Positions 36,114 through 48,799 of a stretch of DNA of 64,000 nucleotides are shown in pieces (the stretch's first letter is position 1; every line of letters begins with the position of its first letter). This DNA is from Prosopocoilus inquinatus (taxonomy: Eukaryota; Arthropoda; Insecta; Coleoptera; Lucanidae). Location of the stretch: contig JAYKNF010000014.1 in the NCBI GenBank assembly GCA_036172665.1, positions 1,725,001-1,789,000 of the forward strand. The letters run 5' to 3'. The notes beneath the pieces are model-generated. The model had not been told where the DNA came from, did not search any database, and worked only from the letters and a program-made list of their open reading frames with translations. The position numbers and the translations under genes are program-made.

Positions 36114-39100
36114 GGACGCAGCAGAAGCTGGAAATAGTTTTAAACGAAACAACACGTATTAGCGTTGTTCCTGTGATGTATCTAATCGATCCTTACTCAT
36201 CTATCATGTTATTTGACGTTCGGGTGGACTCCAGTGAGTCTGATGTGAAATACAAAGTTTTGGGACGCAGCAGGAGCTGGAAATAGTTTTAAACGAAACA
36301 ACACGCATTAGCGTTGTTCCTGTGATGTATCTAATCGATCCTTACTCATCTATCATGTTATTTGACGTTTCGATGGACTCCAGTAACTCTGATGTGAGAT
36401 ACGACGTTTCCGGACGCAGCAGAAGCTGGAAATAGTATTAAACGAAACAACACGTATTAGCGTTGTTAATGTGATGTATCTAATCGATCCTTACTCATCT
36501 ATCATGTTATTTGACGTTTGGATGGACTCCAGTAACTAGGATGAGAGATACAAAGATTTCGGACGCAGCAGAAGCTGGAAATAGTTTTGAACGAAACAAC
36601 ACCTATTAGCGTTGTTCCTGTGATGTATCTAAACGATCCTTACTTATCTAACATGTTATTTAACGTTTGGATACACTCCAGTAAGTCTGATGTGAGATAC
36701 AAAGTTTTTGGACGCAGCAGGAGCTGGAAATAGTTTGAAACGAAACAACACGTATTAGCGTTGTTCCTGTGCTGTATCTAATCGATCCTTACTTATCTAT
36801 CATGTTATTTGACGTTTGGATGGACTCCAGTAACCCTGACGTGAGATACGAAGTTCTCGGACGCAGCAGAAGCTGGAAATAGTTTTAAACGAAACAACAC
36901 GCATTAGCGTTGTTCCTGTGATGTATCTAATGGATCCTTACTCATCTATCATGTTATTTGGCGTTACGATGGACTCCAGTAACTTAGATGTGAGATACGA
37001 AGTTCTCGGACGCAGCTGAAGCTAGAAGTAGTTTTAAACGAAACAACATGCATTAGCGTTGTTCCTGTGATGTATCTAATCGATCCTTACTTATCTATCA
37101 TGTTATTTGACGTTTGGATGGACCCCAGTAACCCTGACTTGAGATACGAAGTTCTCGGACGCAGCCGAAGCTGGAAATAGTTTTAAACGAAACAACACGT
37201 ATTAGCGTTGTTCCTGTGCTGTATCTAATCGATCCTTACTTATCTATCATGTTATTTGGCGTTTCGATGGACTCCAGTAGCTCTGATGTGAGATACGACG
37301 TTTTCGGACGCAGCAGAAGCTGGAAATAGTTTTAAACGAAACAACACGCATTAGCGTTGTTCCTGTGATGTATCTAATCGATCCTTACTTAGCTACTATG
37401 TTATTTGACGTTTCGATGGACTCCAGTAACTCTAATGCGAGATACGACGTTTTCGGACGCAGCAGAAGCTGGAAATAGTTTTAAACGAAACAACACGTAT
37501 TAGCGTTGTTCCTGTGATGTATATAATCGATCCTTACTCATCTATCATGTTATTTGACGTTTGGATGGACTCCAGTAACTCTGATGAGAAATACAAAGAT
37601 TTCGGAAGCAGCAGAAGCTGGAAATAGTTTTGAACGAAACACCACCTATTAGCGTTGTTCCTGTGATGTATCTAAACGATCCTTACTTATCTAACATGTT
37701 ATTTGACGTTTGGATGGACTCCAGTAAGTCTGATGTGAGATACAAAGTTTTTGGACGCAGCAGGAGCTGGAAATAGTTTTAAACGAAACACCACGTATTA
37801 GCGTTGTTCCTGTGCTGTATCTAATCGATCCTTACTTATCTATCATGTTATTTAACGTTTGGATACACTCCAGTAAGTCTGATGTGAGATACAAAGTTTT
37901 TGGACGCAGCAGGAGCTGGAAATAGTTTTAAACGAAACAACACGTATTAGCGTTGTTCCTGTGATGTATCTAAACGATCCTTACTTATCTAACATGTTAT
38001 TTGACGTTTGGATGGACTCCAGTGTGTCTGATGTGAGATACAAAGTTTTGGGACGCAGCAGGATCTGGAAATAGTTTTAAACGAAACAACACATATTAGC
38101 GTTGTTCCTGTAATGTATCTAATCGATCCTTACTCATCTATCATGTTATTTGACGTTTGGACAGACTCCAGTAACTCTGATGTGAGATACAAAGTTATCG
38201 GACGCAGCAGAAGCTGGAAATAGTTTTGAACGAAACAACACGTATTAGCGTTGTTCCTGTGATGTATCTAAACGATCCTTACTTATCTAACATGTTATTT
38301 GACGTTTGGATGGACTCCAGTAAGTCTGATGTGAGATACAATGTTTTTGGACGCAGCAGGAGCTGGAAATAGTGTTAAACGAAACAACACGTATTAGCGT
38401 TGTTCCTGTGCTGTATCTAATCGATACTTACTTATCTATCATGTTATTTGACGTTTCGATGGACTCCAGTAACTCTGATGTGAGATACAAAGTTTTTGGA
38501 CGCAGCAGGAGCTGGAAATAGTTTTAAACGAAACAACACGTATTACCGTTGTTCCTGTGCTGTATCTAATCGATCCTTACTTATCTATCATGTTATTTGA
38601 CGTTTGGATTAACTCCAGTAACTCTGATGTGAGATACGACGTTTTCGGACGCAGCAGAAGCTGGAAATAGTTTTAAACGAAACAACACGTATTAGCGTTG
38701 TTCCTGTGATGTATCTAATCGATCCTTACTCATCTATCATGTTATTTGACGTTTGAGTGGACTCCAGTAACTCTGATGAGAGATACAAAGATTTCGGACG
38801 CAGCAGAAGCTGGAAATACTTTTGAACGATACACCACCTATTAGCGTTGTTCCTGTGATGTATCTAAACGATCCTTACTTATCTAACATGTTATTTGACG
38901 TTTGGATGGACTCCAGTGTGTCTGATGTGAGATACAAAGTTTTGGGACGCAGCAGGAGCTGGAAATAGTTTTAAACGAAACAACACGTATTAGCGTTGTT
39001 CCTGTGCTGTATCTAATCGATCCTTACTTATCTATCATGTTATTTGACGTTTGGATGGACTCCAGTAACCCTGACGTGAGATACGAAGTTCTCGGACGCA

Positions 39101-39987
39101 GCAGAAGCTGGAAATAGTTTTAAACGAAGCAACAGGCATTAGCGTTGTTCCTGTGATGTATCTAATCGATCCTTACTCATCTATCATGTTATTTGACGTT
39201 TCGATGGACTCCAGTAACTCTGATGTGAGATACGACGTTTCCGGACGCAGCAGAAGCTGGAAATAGTATTAAACGAAACAACACGTATTAGCGTTGTTCC
39301 TGTGATGTATCTAATCGATCCTTACTCATCTATCATGTTATTTGACGTTTGGATGGACTCCAGTAACTAGGATGAGAGATACAAAGATTTCGGACGCAGC
39401 AGAAGCTGGAAATAGTTTTGAACGAAACAACACCTATTAGCGTTGTTCCTGTGATGTATCTAAACGATCCTTACTTATCTAACATGTTATTTAACGTTTG
39501 GATACACTCCAGTAAGTCTGATGTGAGATACAAAGTTTTTGGACGCAGCAGGAGCTGGAAATAGTTTTAAACGAAACAACACGTATTAGCGTTGTTCCTG
39601 TGCTGTATCTAATCGATACTTACTTATCTATCATGTTATTTGACGTTTCGATGGACTCCAGTAACTCTGATGTGAGATACGAAGTTTTCGGACGCAGCAG
39701 AAGCTGGAAATAGTTTTAAACGAAACAACACGTATTAGCGTTGTTCCGGTGATGTATCTAATCGATCCTTACTCATCTATCATGTTATTTGACGTTTGGA
39801 TGGACTCCAGTAACTCTGATGTGAGATACAAAGTTTTTGGACGCAGCAGGAGCTGGAAATAGTTTTAAACGAAACAACACGTATTAGCGTTGTTCCTGTG
39901 CTGTATCTAATCGATCCTTACTTATCTATCATGTTATTTGACGTTTGGATGGACTCCAGTAACTCTGATATGAGATACGACGTTTTC
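36114..39987 (+). repeat. 3,874-bp (26-mer) tandem duplication, copy A
   Basis: Matches 39988 onward at 26 x 149, for example 'gggtggactccagtgagtc' after 'gacgtt' at 36215 and 40089. Past one extra monomer in copy B the offset becomes 4,023 (27 x 149), for example 'gatgtatata' at 37516 and 41539. Markers shared in order include 'aactaggatgag', 'ttaacgtttggatacac', 'taaccctgacg', 'ttacgatgg', 'catgcattag', 'ctgacttgag' and 'ttagctactatg'. Confidence 0.85.
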
Positions 39988-42840
39988 GGACGCAGCAGAA
40001 GCTGGAAATAGTTTTAAACGAAACAACACGTATTAGCGTTGTTCCTGTGATGTATCTAATCGATCCTTACTCATCTATCATGTTATTTGACGTTTGGGTG
40101 GACTCCAGTGAGTCTGATGTGAGATACAAAGTTTTGGGACGCAGCAGGAGCTGGAAATAGTTTTAAACGAAACAACACGCATTAGCGTTGTTCCTGTGAT
40201 GTATCTAATCGATCCTTACTCATCTATCATGTTTTTTGACGTTTCGATGGACTCCAGTAACTCTGATGTGAGATACGACGTTTCCGGACGCAGCAGAAGC
40301 TGGAAATAGTATTAAACGAAACAACACGTATTAGCGTTGTTCCTGTGATGTATCTAATCGATCCTTACTCATCTATCATGTTATTTGACGTTTGGATGGA
40401 CTCCAGTAACTAGGATGAGAGATACAAAGATTTCGGACGCAGCAGAAGCTGGAAATAGTTTTGAACGAAACAACACCTATTAGCGTTGTTCCTGTGATGT
40501 ATCTAAACGATCCTTACTTATCTAACATGTTACTTAACGTTTGGATACACTCCAGTAAGTCTGATGTGAGATACAAAGTTTTTGGACGCAGCAGGAGCTG
40601 GAAATAGTTTTAAACGAAACAACACGTATTAGCGTTGTTCCTGTGCTGTATCTAATCGATCCTTACTTATCTATCATGTTATTTGACGTTTGGATGGACT
40701 CCAGTAACCCTGACGTGAGATACGAAGTTCTCGGACGCAGCAGAAGCTGGAAATAGTTTTAAACGAAACAACACGCATTAGCGTTGTTCCTGTGATGTAT
40801 CTAATCGATCCTTACTCATCTATCATGTTATTTGGCGTTACGATGGACTCCAGTAACTTAGATGTGAGATACGAAGTTCTCGGACGCAGCTGAAGCTAGA
40901 AATAGTTTTAAACGAAACAACATGCATTAGCGTTGTTCCTGTGATGTATCTAATCGATCCTTACTCATCTATCATGTTATTTGGCGTTACGATGGACTCC
41001 AGTAACTTAGATGTGAGATACGAAGTTCTCGGACGCAGCTGAAGCTAGAAATAGTTTTAAACGAAACAACATGCATTAGCGTTGTTCCTGTGATGTATCT
41101 AATCGATCCTTACTTATCTATCATGTTATTTGACGTTTGGATGGACTCCAGTAACCCTGACTTGAGATACGAAGTTCTCGGACGCAGCCGAAGCTGGAAA
41201 TAGTTTTAAACGAAACAACACGTATTAGCGTTGTTCCTGTGCTGTATCTAATCGATCCTTACTTATCTATCATGTTATTTGGCGTTTCGATGGACTCCAG
41301 TAGCTCTGATGTGAGATACGACGTTTTCGGACGCAGCAGAAGCTGGAAATAGTTTTAAACGAAACAACACGCATTAGCGTTGTTCCTGTGATGTATCTAA
41401 TCGATCCTTACTTAGCTACTATGTTATTTGACGTTTCGATGGACTCAAGTAACTCTAATGTGAGATACGACGTTTTCGGACGCAGCAGAAGCTGGAAATA
41501 GTTTTAAACGAAACAACACGTATTAGCGTTGTTCCAGTGATGTATATAATCGATCCTTACTCATCTATCATGTTATTTGACGTTTGGATGGACTCCAGTA
41601 ACTCTGATGAGAAATACAAAGATTTCGGAAGCAGCAGAAGCTGGAAATAGTTTTGAACGAAACACCACCTATTAGCGTTGTTCCTGTGATGTATCTAAAC
41701 GATCCTTACTTATCTAACATGTTATCTGACGTTTGGATGGACTCCAGTAAGTCTGATGTGAGATACAAAATTTTTGGACGCAGCAGGAGCTGGAAATAGT
41801 TTTAAACGAAACACCACGTATTAGCGTTGTTCCTGTGCTGTATCTAATCGATCCTTACTTATCTATCATGTTATTTAACGTTTGGATACACTCCAGTAAG
41901 CCTGATGTGAGATACAAAGTTTTTGGACGCAGCAGGAGCTGGAAATAGTTTTAAACGAAACAACACGTATTAGCGTTGTTCCTGTGATGTATCTAAACGA
42001 TCCTTACTTATCTAACATGTTATTTGACGTTTGGATGGACTCCAGTGTGTCTGATGTGAGATACAAAGTTTTGGGACGCAGCAGGAGCTGGAAATAGTTT
42101 TAAACGAAACAACACATATTAGCGTTGTTCCTGTAATGTATCTAATCGATCCTTACTCATCTATCATGTTATTTGACGTTTGGACAGACTCCAGTAACTC
42201 TGATGTGAGATACAAAGTTATCGGACGCAGCAGAAGCTGGAAATAGTTTTGAACGAAACAACACGTATTAGCGTTGTTCCTGTGATGTATCTAAACGATC
42301 CTTACTTATCTAACATGTTATTTGACGTTTGGATGGACTCCAGTAAGTCTGATGTGAGATACAAAGTTTTTGGACGCAGCAGGAGCTGGAAATAGTGTTA
42401 AACGAAACAACATGCATTAGCGTTGTTCCTGTGATGTATCTAATCGATCCTTACTTATCTATCATGTTATTTGACGTTTCGATGGACTCCAGTAACTCTG
42501 ATGTGAGATACGAAGTTTTCGGACGTAGCAGAAGCTGGAAATAGTTTTAAACGAAACAACACGTATTAGCGTTGTTCCTGTGATGTATCTAATCGATCCT
42601 TACTCATCTATCATGTTATTTGACGTTTGGATGGACTCCAGTAACTCTGATGTGAGATACAAATTTTTTGGACGCAGCAGGAGCTGGAAATAGTTTTAAA
42701 CGAAACAACACGTATTAGCGTTGTTCCTGTGCTGTATCTAATCGATCCTTACTTATCTATCATGTTATTTGACGTTTGGATTAACTCCAGTAACTCTGAT
42801 GTGAGATACGACGTTTTCGGACGCAGCAGAAGCTGGAAAT
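39988..42840 (+). repeat. 26/27-mer tandem duplication, copy B
   Basis: Second copy, longer by one monomer at 40763-41060 and by another near 42.4-42.7 kb, where the offset becomes 4,172 ('ttaactcc' at 38609 and 42781). From about 42840 the array follows the 39.7-kb monomers at a 21-mer offset ('ttccggtg' near 39744 and 42873). It ends shortly before the inversion breakpoint. Confidence 0.82.
40763..41060 (+). repeat. Single-monomer duplication (two adjacent copies)
   Basis: Monomers 40763-40911 and 40912-41060 are the same variant ('ggcgttacgatgg', 'taacttagatg', 'gcagctgaagctag'). They differ visibly only at 'acacgcatt' versus 'acatgcatt'. The homologous place in copy A (about 36890-37040) has one. 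This is a minimal, one-unit exchange. Confidence 0.85.
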
Positions 42841-43444
42841 AGTTTTAAACGAAACAACACGTATTAGCGTTGTTCCGGTGATGTATCTAATCGATCCTTA
42901 CTCATCTATCATGTTATTTGACGTTTGGATGGACTCCAGTAACTCTGATGTGAGATACAAAGTTTTTGGACGCAGCAGGAGCTGGAAATAGTTTTAAACG
43001 AAACAACACGTATTAGCGTTGTTCCTGTGCTGTATCTAATCGATCCATACTTATCTATCATGTTATTTGACGTTTGGATGGACTCCAGTAACTCTGATGT
43101 GAGATACGACGTTTTCGGACGCAGCAGAAGCTGGAAATAGTTTTAAACGAAACAACACGTATTAGCGTTGTTCCTGTGATGTATCTAATCGATCCTTACT
43201 CATCTATCATGTTATTTGACGTTTGGGTGGACTCCAGTGAGTCTGATGTGAAATACAAAGTTTTGGGACGCAGCAGGAGCTGGAAATAGTTTTAAACGAA
43301 ACAACACGCATTAGCGTTGTTCCTGTGATGTATCTAATCGATCCTTACTCATCTATCATGTTATTTGACGTTTCGATGGACTCCAGTAACTCTGATGTGA
43401 GATACGACGTTTCCGGACGCAGCAGAAGCTGGCAATAGTATTAA

Positions 43445-43505
43445 ACGAAACAACACGTATTAGCGTTGTTCCTGTGATGTATCTAATCGATCCTTACTCA
43501 TCTAT
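43445..43505 (+). repeat. Interrupted monomer at the left inversion breakpoint
   Basis: Only positions 1-61 of a monomer are present ('..ctcatctat'). It is preceded by 'agtattaaacg', the signature that elsewhere (40.3, 39.3, 36.4, 33.3 kb) belongs to the junction leading into the 'aactaggatgag' monomer. The missing remainder, positions 62 onward with 'aactaggatgag' in reverse complement ('ctcatcctagtt'), lies at the far end of the inverted block (57345-57432). Confidence 0.92.
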
Positions 43506-43506
43506 A
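43505..43506. other. Left inversion breakpoint
   Basis: 'tctat' in + orientation is followed directly by 'aaaactatttccagc', the reverse complement of the monomer end. Position 61 (+) abuts position 147 (-). At most one base of microhomology (t) is possible. The two sides are in head-to-head orientation, so positions 1-61 at 43445-43505 can pair with 43592-43652 across an 86-nt loop. Confidence 0.95.
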
Positions 43507-44101
43507 AAACTATTTCCAGCTCCTGCTGCGTCCCAAAACTTTGTATCTCACATCAGACACACTGGAGTCCATCTAAACGTCAAATAACATGTTAGATAAG
43601 TAAGGATCGTTTAGATACATCACAGGAACAACGCTAATAGGTGGTGTATCGTTCAAAAGTATTTCCAGCTTCTGCTGCGTCCGAAATCTTTGTATCTCTC
43701 ATCAGAGTTACTGGAGTCCACCCAAACGTCAAATAACATGATAGATGAGTAAGGATCGATTAGATACATCACAGGAACAACGCTAATACGTGTTGTTTCG
43801 TTTAAAACTATTTCCAGCTCCTGCTGCGTCCCAAAACTTTGTATCTCACATCAGACACACTGGAGTCCATCTAAACGTCAAATAACATGTTAGATAAGTA
43901 AGGATCGTTTAGATACATCACAGGAACAACGCTAATAGGTGGTGTATCGTTCAAAAGTATTTCCAGCTTCTGCTGCGTCCGAAATCTTTGTATCTCTCAT
44001 CAGAGATACTGGAGTCCACCCAAACGTCAAATAACATGATAGATAAGTAAGGATCGATTAGATACAGCACAGGAACAACGCTAATACGTGTTGTTTCGTT
44101 T
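43506..44101 (-). repeat. 298-bp dimer repeated twice at the edge of the inversion
   Basis: 43506-43803 and 43804-44101 carry the same two monomers. One has 'cgtcccaaaac', 'cagacacac' and 'gtggtgtatcg'; the other has 'cgaaatctttg', 'ctctcatcag' and 'gtccaccc'. They differ at a few bases (for example 'agagtt' versus 'agatact', and 'acatcac' versus 'acagcac' at the end). The same dimer pair occurs at 46337-46932, 19 monomers away. Confidence 0.88.
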
Positions 44102-44549
44102 AAAACTATTTCCAGCTCCTGCTGCGTCCAAAAACTTTGTATCTCACATCAGAGTTACTGGAGTCCATCCAAACGTCAAATAACATGATAGATGAGTAAG
44201 GATCGATTAGATACATCACAGGAACAACGCTAATACGTGTTGTTTCGTTTAAAACTATTTCCAGCTTCTGCTGCGTCCGAAAACTTCGTATCTCACATCA
44301 GAGTTACTGGAGTCCATCGAAACGTCAAATAACATGATAGATAAGTAAGTATCGATTAGATACAGCACAGGAACAACGCTAATACGTGTTGTTTCGTTTA
44401 AAACTATTTCCAGCTTCTGCTGCGTCCGAAAACTTCGTATCTCACATCAGAGTTACTGGAGTCCATCGAAACGTCAAATAACATGATAGGTAAGTAATTA
44501 TCGATTAGATACAGCACAGGAACAACGCTAATACGTGTTGTTTCGTTTA

Positions 44550-45250
44550 AAACTATTTCCAGCTCCTGCTGCGTCCAAAAACTTTGTATCTCACATCAGA
44601 CTTGCTGGAGTCCATCCAAACGTCAAATAACATGATAGATGAGTAAGGATCGATTAGATACATCACAGGAACAACGCTAATATGTGTTGTTTCGTTTCAA
44701 ACTATTTCCAGCTGCTGCTGCGTCCGAAAATTTCGTATCTCACATTAGAGTTACTGGAGTCCATCGAAACGTCAAATAACATAGTAGCTAAGTAAGGATC
44801 GATTAGATACATCACAGGAACAACGCTAATACGTGTTGTTTCGTTCAAAACTATTTCCAGCTTCTGCTGCGTCCAAAAACTTTGTATCTCACATCAGAGT
44901 TACTGGAGTCCATCCAAAAGTCAAATAATATGATAGATGAGTAAGGATCGATTAGATACATCACAGGAACAACGCTAATACGTGTTGTTTCGTTTAAAAC
45001 TATTTCCAGCTTCGGCTGCGTCCGAGAACTTCGTATCTCAAGTCAGGGTTACTGGAGTCCATCCAAACGTCAAATAACATGATAGATAAGTAAGGATCGA
45101 TTAGATACATCACAGGAACAACGCTAATGCATGTTGTTTCGTTTAAAACTATTTCTAGCTTCAGCTGCGTCCGAGAACTTCGTATCTCACATCTAAGTTA
45201 CTGGAGTCCATCGTAACGCCAAATAACATGATAGATGAGTAAGGATCGAT
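44550..45250 (-). repeat. Five-monomer block repeated at +4,470 bp
   Basis: Matches 49020-49720 at 30 x 149, marked by 'ttcgtttcaaac' (44691 and 49161), then 'gctgctgctgcg', 'catagtagctaag', 'cttcggctgcg' and 'tgcatgttg' in order. Parts recur at about 50.37-50.77 kb and about 56.7-57.0 kb. Confidence 0.82.
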
Positions 45251-45689
45251 TAGATACATCACAGGAACAACGCTAATGCGTGTTGTTTCGTTTAAAACTA
45301 TTTCCAGCTTCTGCTGCGTCCGAGAACTTCGTATCTCACGTCAGGGTTACTGGAGTCCATCCAAACGTCAAATAACATGATAGATAAGTAAGGATCGATT
45401 AGATACAGCACAGGAACAACGCTAATACGTGTTCTTTCGTTTAAAACTATTTCCAGCTCCTGCTGCGTCCCAAAACTTTGTATCTCACATCAGACTCACT
45501 GGAGTCCATCCAAACGTCAAATAATATGTTAGATAAGTAAGGATCGTTTAGATACATCACAGGAACAACGCTAATAGGTGGTGTATCGTTCAAAACTATT
45601 TCCAGCTTCTGCTGCGTCCGAAATCTTTTTATCTCTCATCAGAGTTACTGGAGTCCACCCAAACGTCAAATAACATTATAGATGAGTAA

Positions 45690-46630
45690 GGATCGATTAG
45701 ATACAGCACAGGGACAACGCTAATACGTGTTGTTTCGTTTAAAACTATTTCCAGCTCCTGCTGCGTCCAAAAACTTTGTATCTCACATCAGACTTACTGG
45801 AGTGTATCCAAACGTTAAATAACATGTTAGATAAGTAAGGATCGTTTAGATACATCACAGGAACAACGCTAATAGGTGTTGTTTCGTTCAAAACTATTTC
45901 CAGCTTCTGCTGCGTATGAAATCTTTGTATCTCTCATCCTAGTTACTGGAGTACATCCAAACGTCAAATAACATGATAGATGAGTAAGGATCGATTAGAT
46001 ACATCACAGGAACAACGCTAATACGTGTTGTTTCGTTTAATACTATTTCCAGCTTCTGCTGCGTCCGGAAACGTCGTATCTCACATCAGAGTTACTGGAG
46101 TCCATCGAAACGTCAAATAACATGATAGATGAGTAAGGATCGATTAGATACATCACAGGAACAACGCTAATGCCTGTTGCTTCGTTTAAAACTATTTCCA
46201 GCTTCTGCTGCGTCCGAGAACTTCGTATCTCACGTCAGGGTTACTGGAGTCCATCCAAACGTCAAATAACATGATAGATAAGTAAGGATCGATTAGATAC
46301 AGCACAGGAACAACGCTAATAAGTGTTGTTTCGTTTAAAACTATTTCCAGCTCCTGCTGCGTCCCAAAACTTTGTATCTCACATCAGACACACTGGAGTC
46401 CATCTAAACGTCAAATAACATGTTAGATAAGTAAGGATCGTTTAGATACATCACAGGAACAACGCTAATAGGTGGTGTATCGTTCAAAAGTATTTCCAGC
46501 TTCTGCTGCGTCCGAAATCTTTGTATCTCTCATCAGAGTTACTGGAGTCCACCCAAACGTCAAATAACATGATAGATGAGTAAGGATCGATTAGATACAT
46601 CACAGGAACAACGCTAATACGTGTTGTTTC
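45690..46630 (-). repeat. Six-monomer block repeated at +7,136 bp
   Basis: Matches 52826-53766. The marker is 'agggacaacgc' (ggga at 45711 and 52847). The offset is 48 x 149 minus 16, the 16 bp being the deletion near 52.13 kb. Both copies contain 'gagtgtatcc', 'ctcatcctagtt', 'cgtccggaaacg', 'gcctgttgcttcg' and 'cgtcccaaaac' in that order. Shorter versions of the block occur at about 50.8-51.5, 54.7 and 57.2 kb. Confidence 0.85.
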
Positions 46631-46932
46631 GTTTAAAACTATTTCCAGATCCTGCTGCGTCCCAAAACTTTGTATCTCACATCAGACACACTGGAGTAAA
46701 TCTAAACGTCAAATAACATGTTAGATAAGTAAGGATCGTTTAGATACATCACAGGAACAACGCTAATAGGTGGTGTATCGTTCAAAAGTATTTCCAGCTT
46801 CTGCTGCGTCCGAAATCTTTGTATCTCTCATCAGAGTTACTGGAGTCCACCCAAACGTCAAATAACATGATAGATAAGTAAGGATCGATTAGATACAGCA
46901 CAGGAACAACGCTAATACGTGTTGTTTCGTTT
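46337..46932 (-). repeat. 298-bp dimer pair, second occurrence
   Basis: Two copies, 46337-46634 and 46635-46932, of the dimer seen at 43506-44101, offset 2,831 bp (19 monomers). Both pairs have the same phase and the same final substitution pattern ('acagcac' in the last monomer), so the doubled dimer was probably copied as a unit. Confidence 0.85.
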
Positions 46933-47529
46933 AAAACTATTTCCAGCTCCTGCTGCGTCCAAAAACTTCGTATCTCACATCAGAGTTACTGGAGTCTGTC
47001 CAAACGTTAAATAACATGATAGATGAGTAAGGATCGATTAGATACATTACAGGAACAACGCTAATATGTGTTGTTTCGTTTAAAACTATTTCCAGCTGCT
47101 GCTGCGTCCGAAAACATCGTATCTCACATCAGAGTTACTGGAGTCCATCGAAATGTCAAATAACATGATAGATAAGTAACGATCGATTAGATACAGCACA
47201 GGAACAAAGCTAATGCGTGTTGTTTCGTTTAAAACTATTTCTAGCTTCAGCTGGGTCCGAGAACTTCGTATCTCACATCTAAGTTACTGGAGTTCATCGA
47301 AACGCCAAATAACATGATAGATGAGTAAGGATCGATTAGATATATCACAGGAACAACGCCAATGCGTGTTGTTTCGTTTAAAACTATTTCCAGCTTCTGC
47401 TGCGTCCGAAAATTTCGTATCTCACATTAGAGTTACTGGAGTCCATCGAAACGTCAAATAACATAGTAGCTAAGTAAGGATCGATTAGATACATCACAGG
47501 AACAACGCTAATGCGTGTTGTTTCGTTCA

Positions 47530-47990
47530 AAACTATTTCCAGCTTCTGCTGCGCCCGAAAACGTCGAATCTCACATCAGAGTTACTGGAGCCCATCGAAA
47601 CGTCAAATAACATGATAGATAAGTAAGGATCGATTAGATACATCACAGGAACATCGCTAATGCGTGTTGTTTCGTTTAAAACTATTTCCAGCTTCTGCTG
47701 CGTCCGAAAACGTCGTATCTCACATCAGAGTTACTGGAGCCCATCGAAACGTCAAATAACATAATAGATAAGTAAGGATCTATTAGATACAGCACAGGAA
47801 CAACGCTTAAACGTGTTGTTTCGTTTAAAACTATTTCCAGCTTCTGCTGCGTCCGAAAACGTCGTATCTCACATCAGAGTTACTGGAGCCCATCGAAACG
47901 TCAAATAACATGATAGATAAGTAAGGATCGATTAGATACAGCACAGGAACAACGCTAAAACGTGTTGTTTCGTTTACAACTATTTCCAGC
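47530..47990 (-). repeat. Three consecutive near-identical monomers
   Basis: The uncommon variant 'gagcccatcgaaacg' appears in three adjacent monomers (about 47588, 47737 and 47886, spaced 149), also with 'cgaaaacgtcg'. Two more lie side by side at about 55.17-55.32 kb. This looks like local single-monomer amplification. Confidence 0.8.
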
Positions 47991-48799
47991 TCCTGCTGCG
48001 TCCGAAAACTTCGTATCTCACATCTAAGTTACTGGAGTCCATCGAAACGCCAAATAACATGATAGATGAGTAAGGATCGATTAGATACTTCACAGGAACA
48101 ACGCTAATGCGTGTTGTTTCGTTTAAAACTATTTCCAGCTTCTGCTGCGTCCGAGAACTTCGTATCTCACGTCAGGGTTACTGGAGTCCATCCAAACGTC
48201 AAATAACATAATAGATAAGTAAGGATCGATTAGATACACCACAGGAACAACGCTAATACGTGGTGTTTCGTTTAAAACTATTTCCAGCTCCTGCTGCGTC
48301 CAAAAACATTGTATCTCACATCAGACTTACTGGAGTCCATCCAAACGTCAAATAACATGTCAGATAAGTAAGGATCGTTTAGATACATCACAGGAACAAC
48401 GCTAATAGGTGGTGTTTCGTTTAAAACTATTTCCAGCTCCTGCTGCTTCCAAAAACTTTTTATCTCACATCAGACTTACTGGAGTCCATCCAAACTTTAA
48501 ATTACATGTTAGATAAGTAAGGATCGATTAGATACATCACAGGAACAACGCTAATACGTGTTGTTTCGTTTAAAACTATTTCCAGCTTCTGCTGCGTCCG
48601 AAAACGTCGTATCTCACATTAGAGTTACTGGAGTCCATCGAAACGTCAAATAACATAGTAGCTAAGTAAGGATCGATTAGATACATCACAGGAACAACGC
48701 TAATGCGTGTTGTTTCGTTTAAAACTATTTCCAGCTTCTGCTGCGTCCGAAAACGTCGTATCTCACATCAGAGCTACTGGAGTCCATCGAAACGCCAAA

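Larger units (their letters stand above)
1..43505 (+). repeat. Satellite block 1: 149-bp monomers, + orientation
   Basis: Uninterrupted tandem array of a 149-bp monomer, taken to start at the 'acgaaacaac' motif (position 1). Starts fall at 1, 150, 299, 448 and so on up to 43445, the start of the last, interrupted monomer. That span is 43,444 bp, or 292 x 149 minus 64. The 64 missing bases are fully explained by a 31-bp and a 1-bp deletion, each present twice because of the 10.7-kb duplication; a separate -1/+1 indel pair cancels out. Neighbouring monomers differ by scattered linked substitutions, for example position 13 t/c, 31-33 atg/ctg/tag, 42 t/a, 70-72 gac/ggc/taa, 77 g/c and 92-97. Longer blocks repeat these variant combinations. 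No unique sequence, transposon or gene is seen. This is non-coding heterochromatic satellite; the family is not recognised. Confidence 0.98.
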
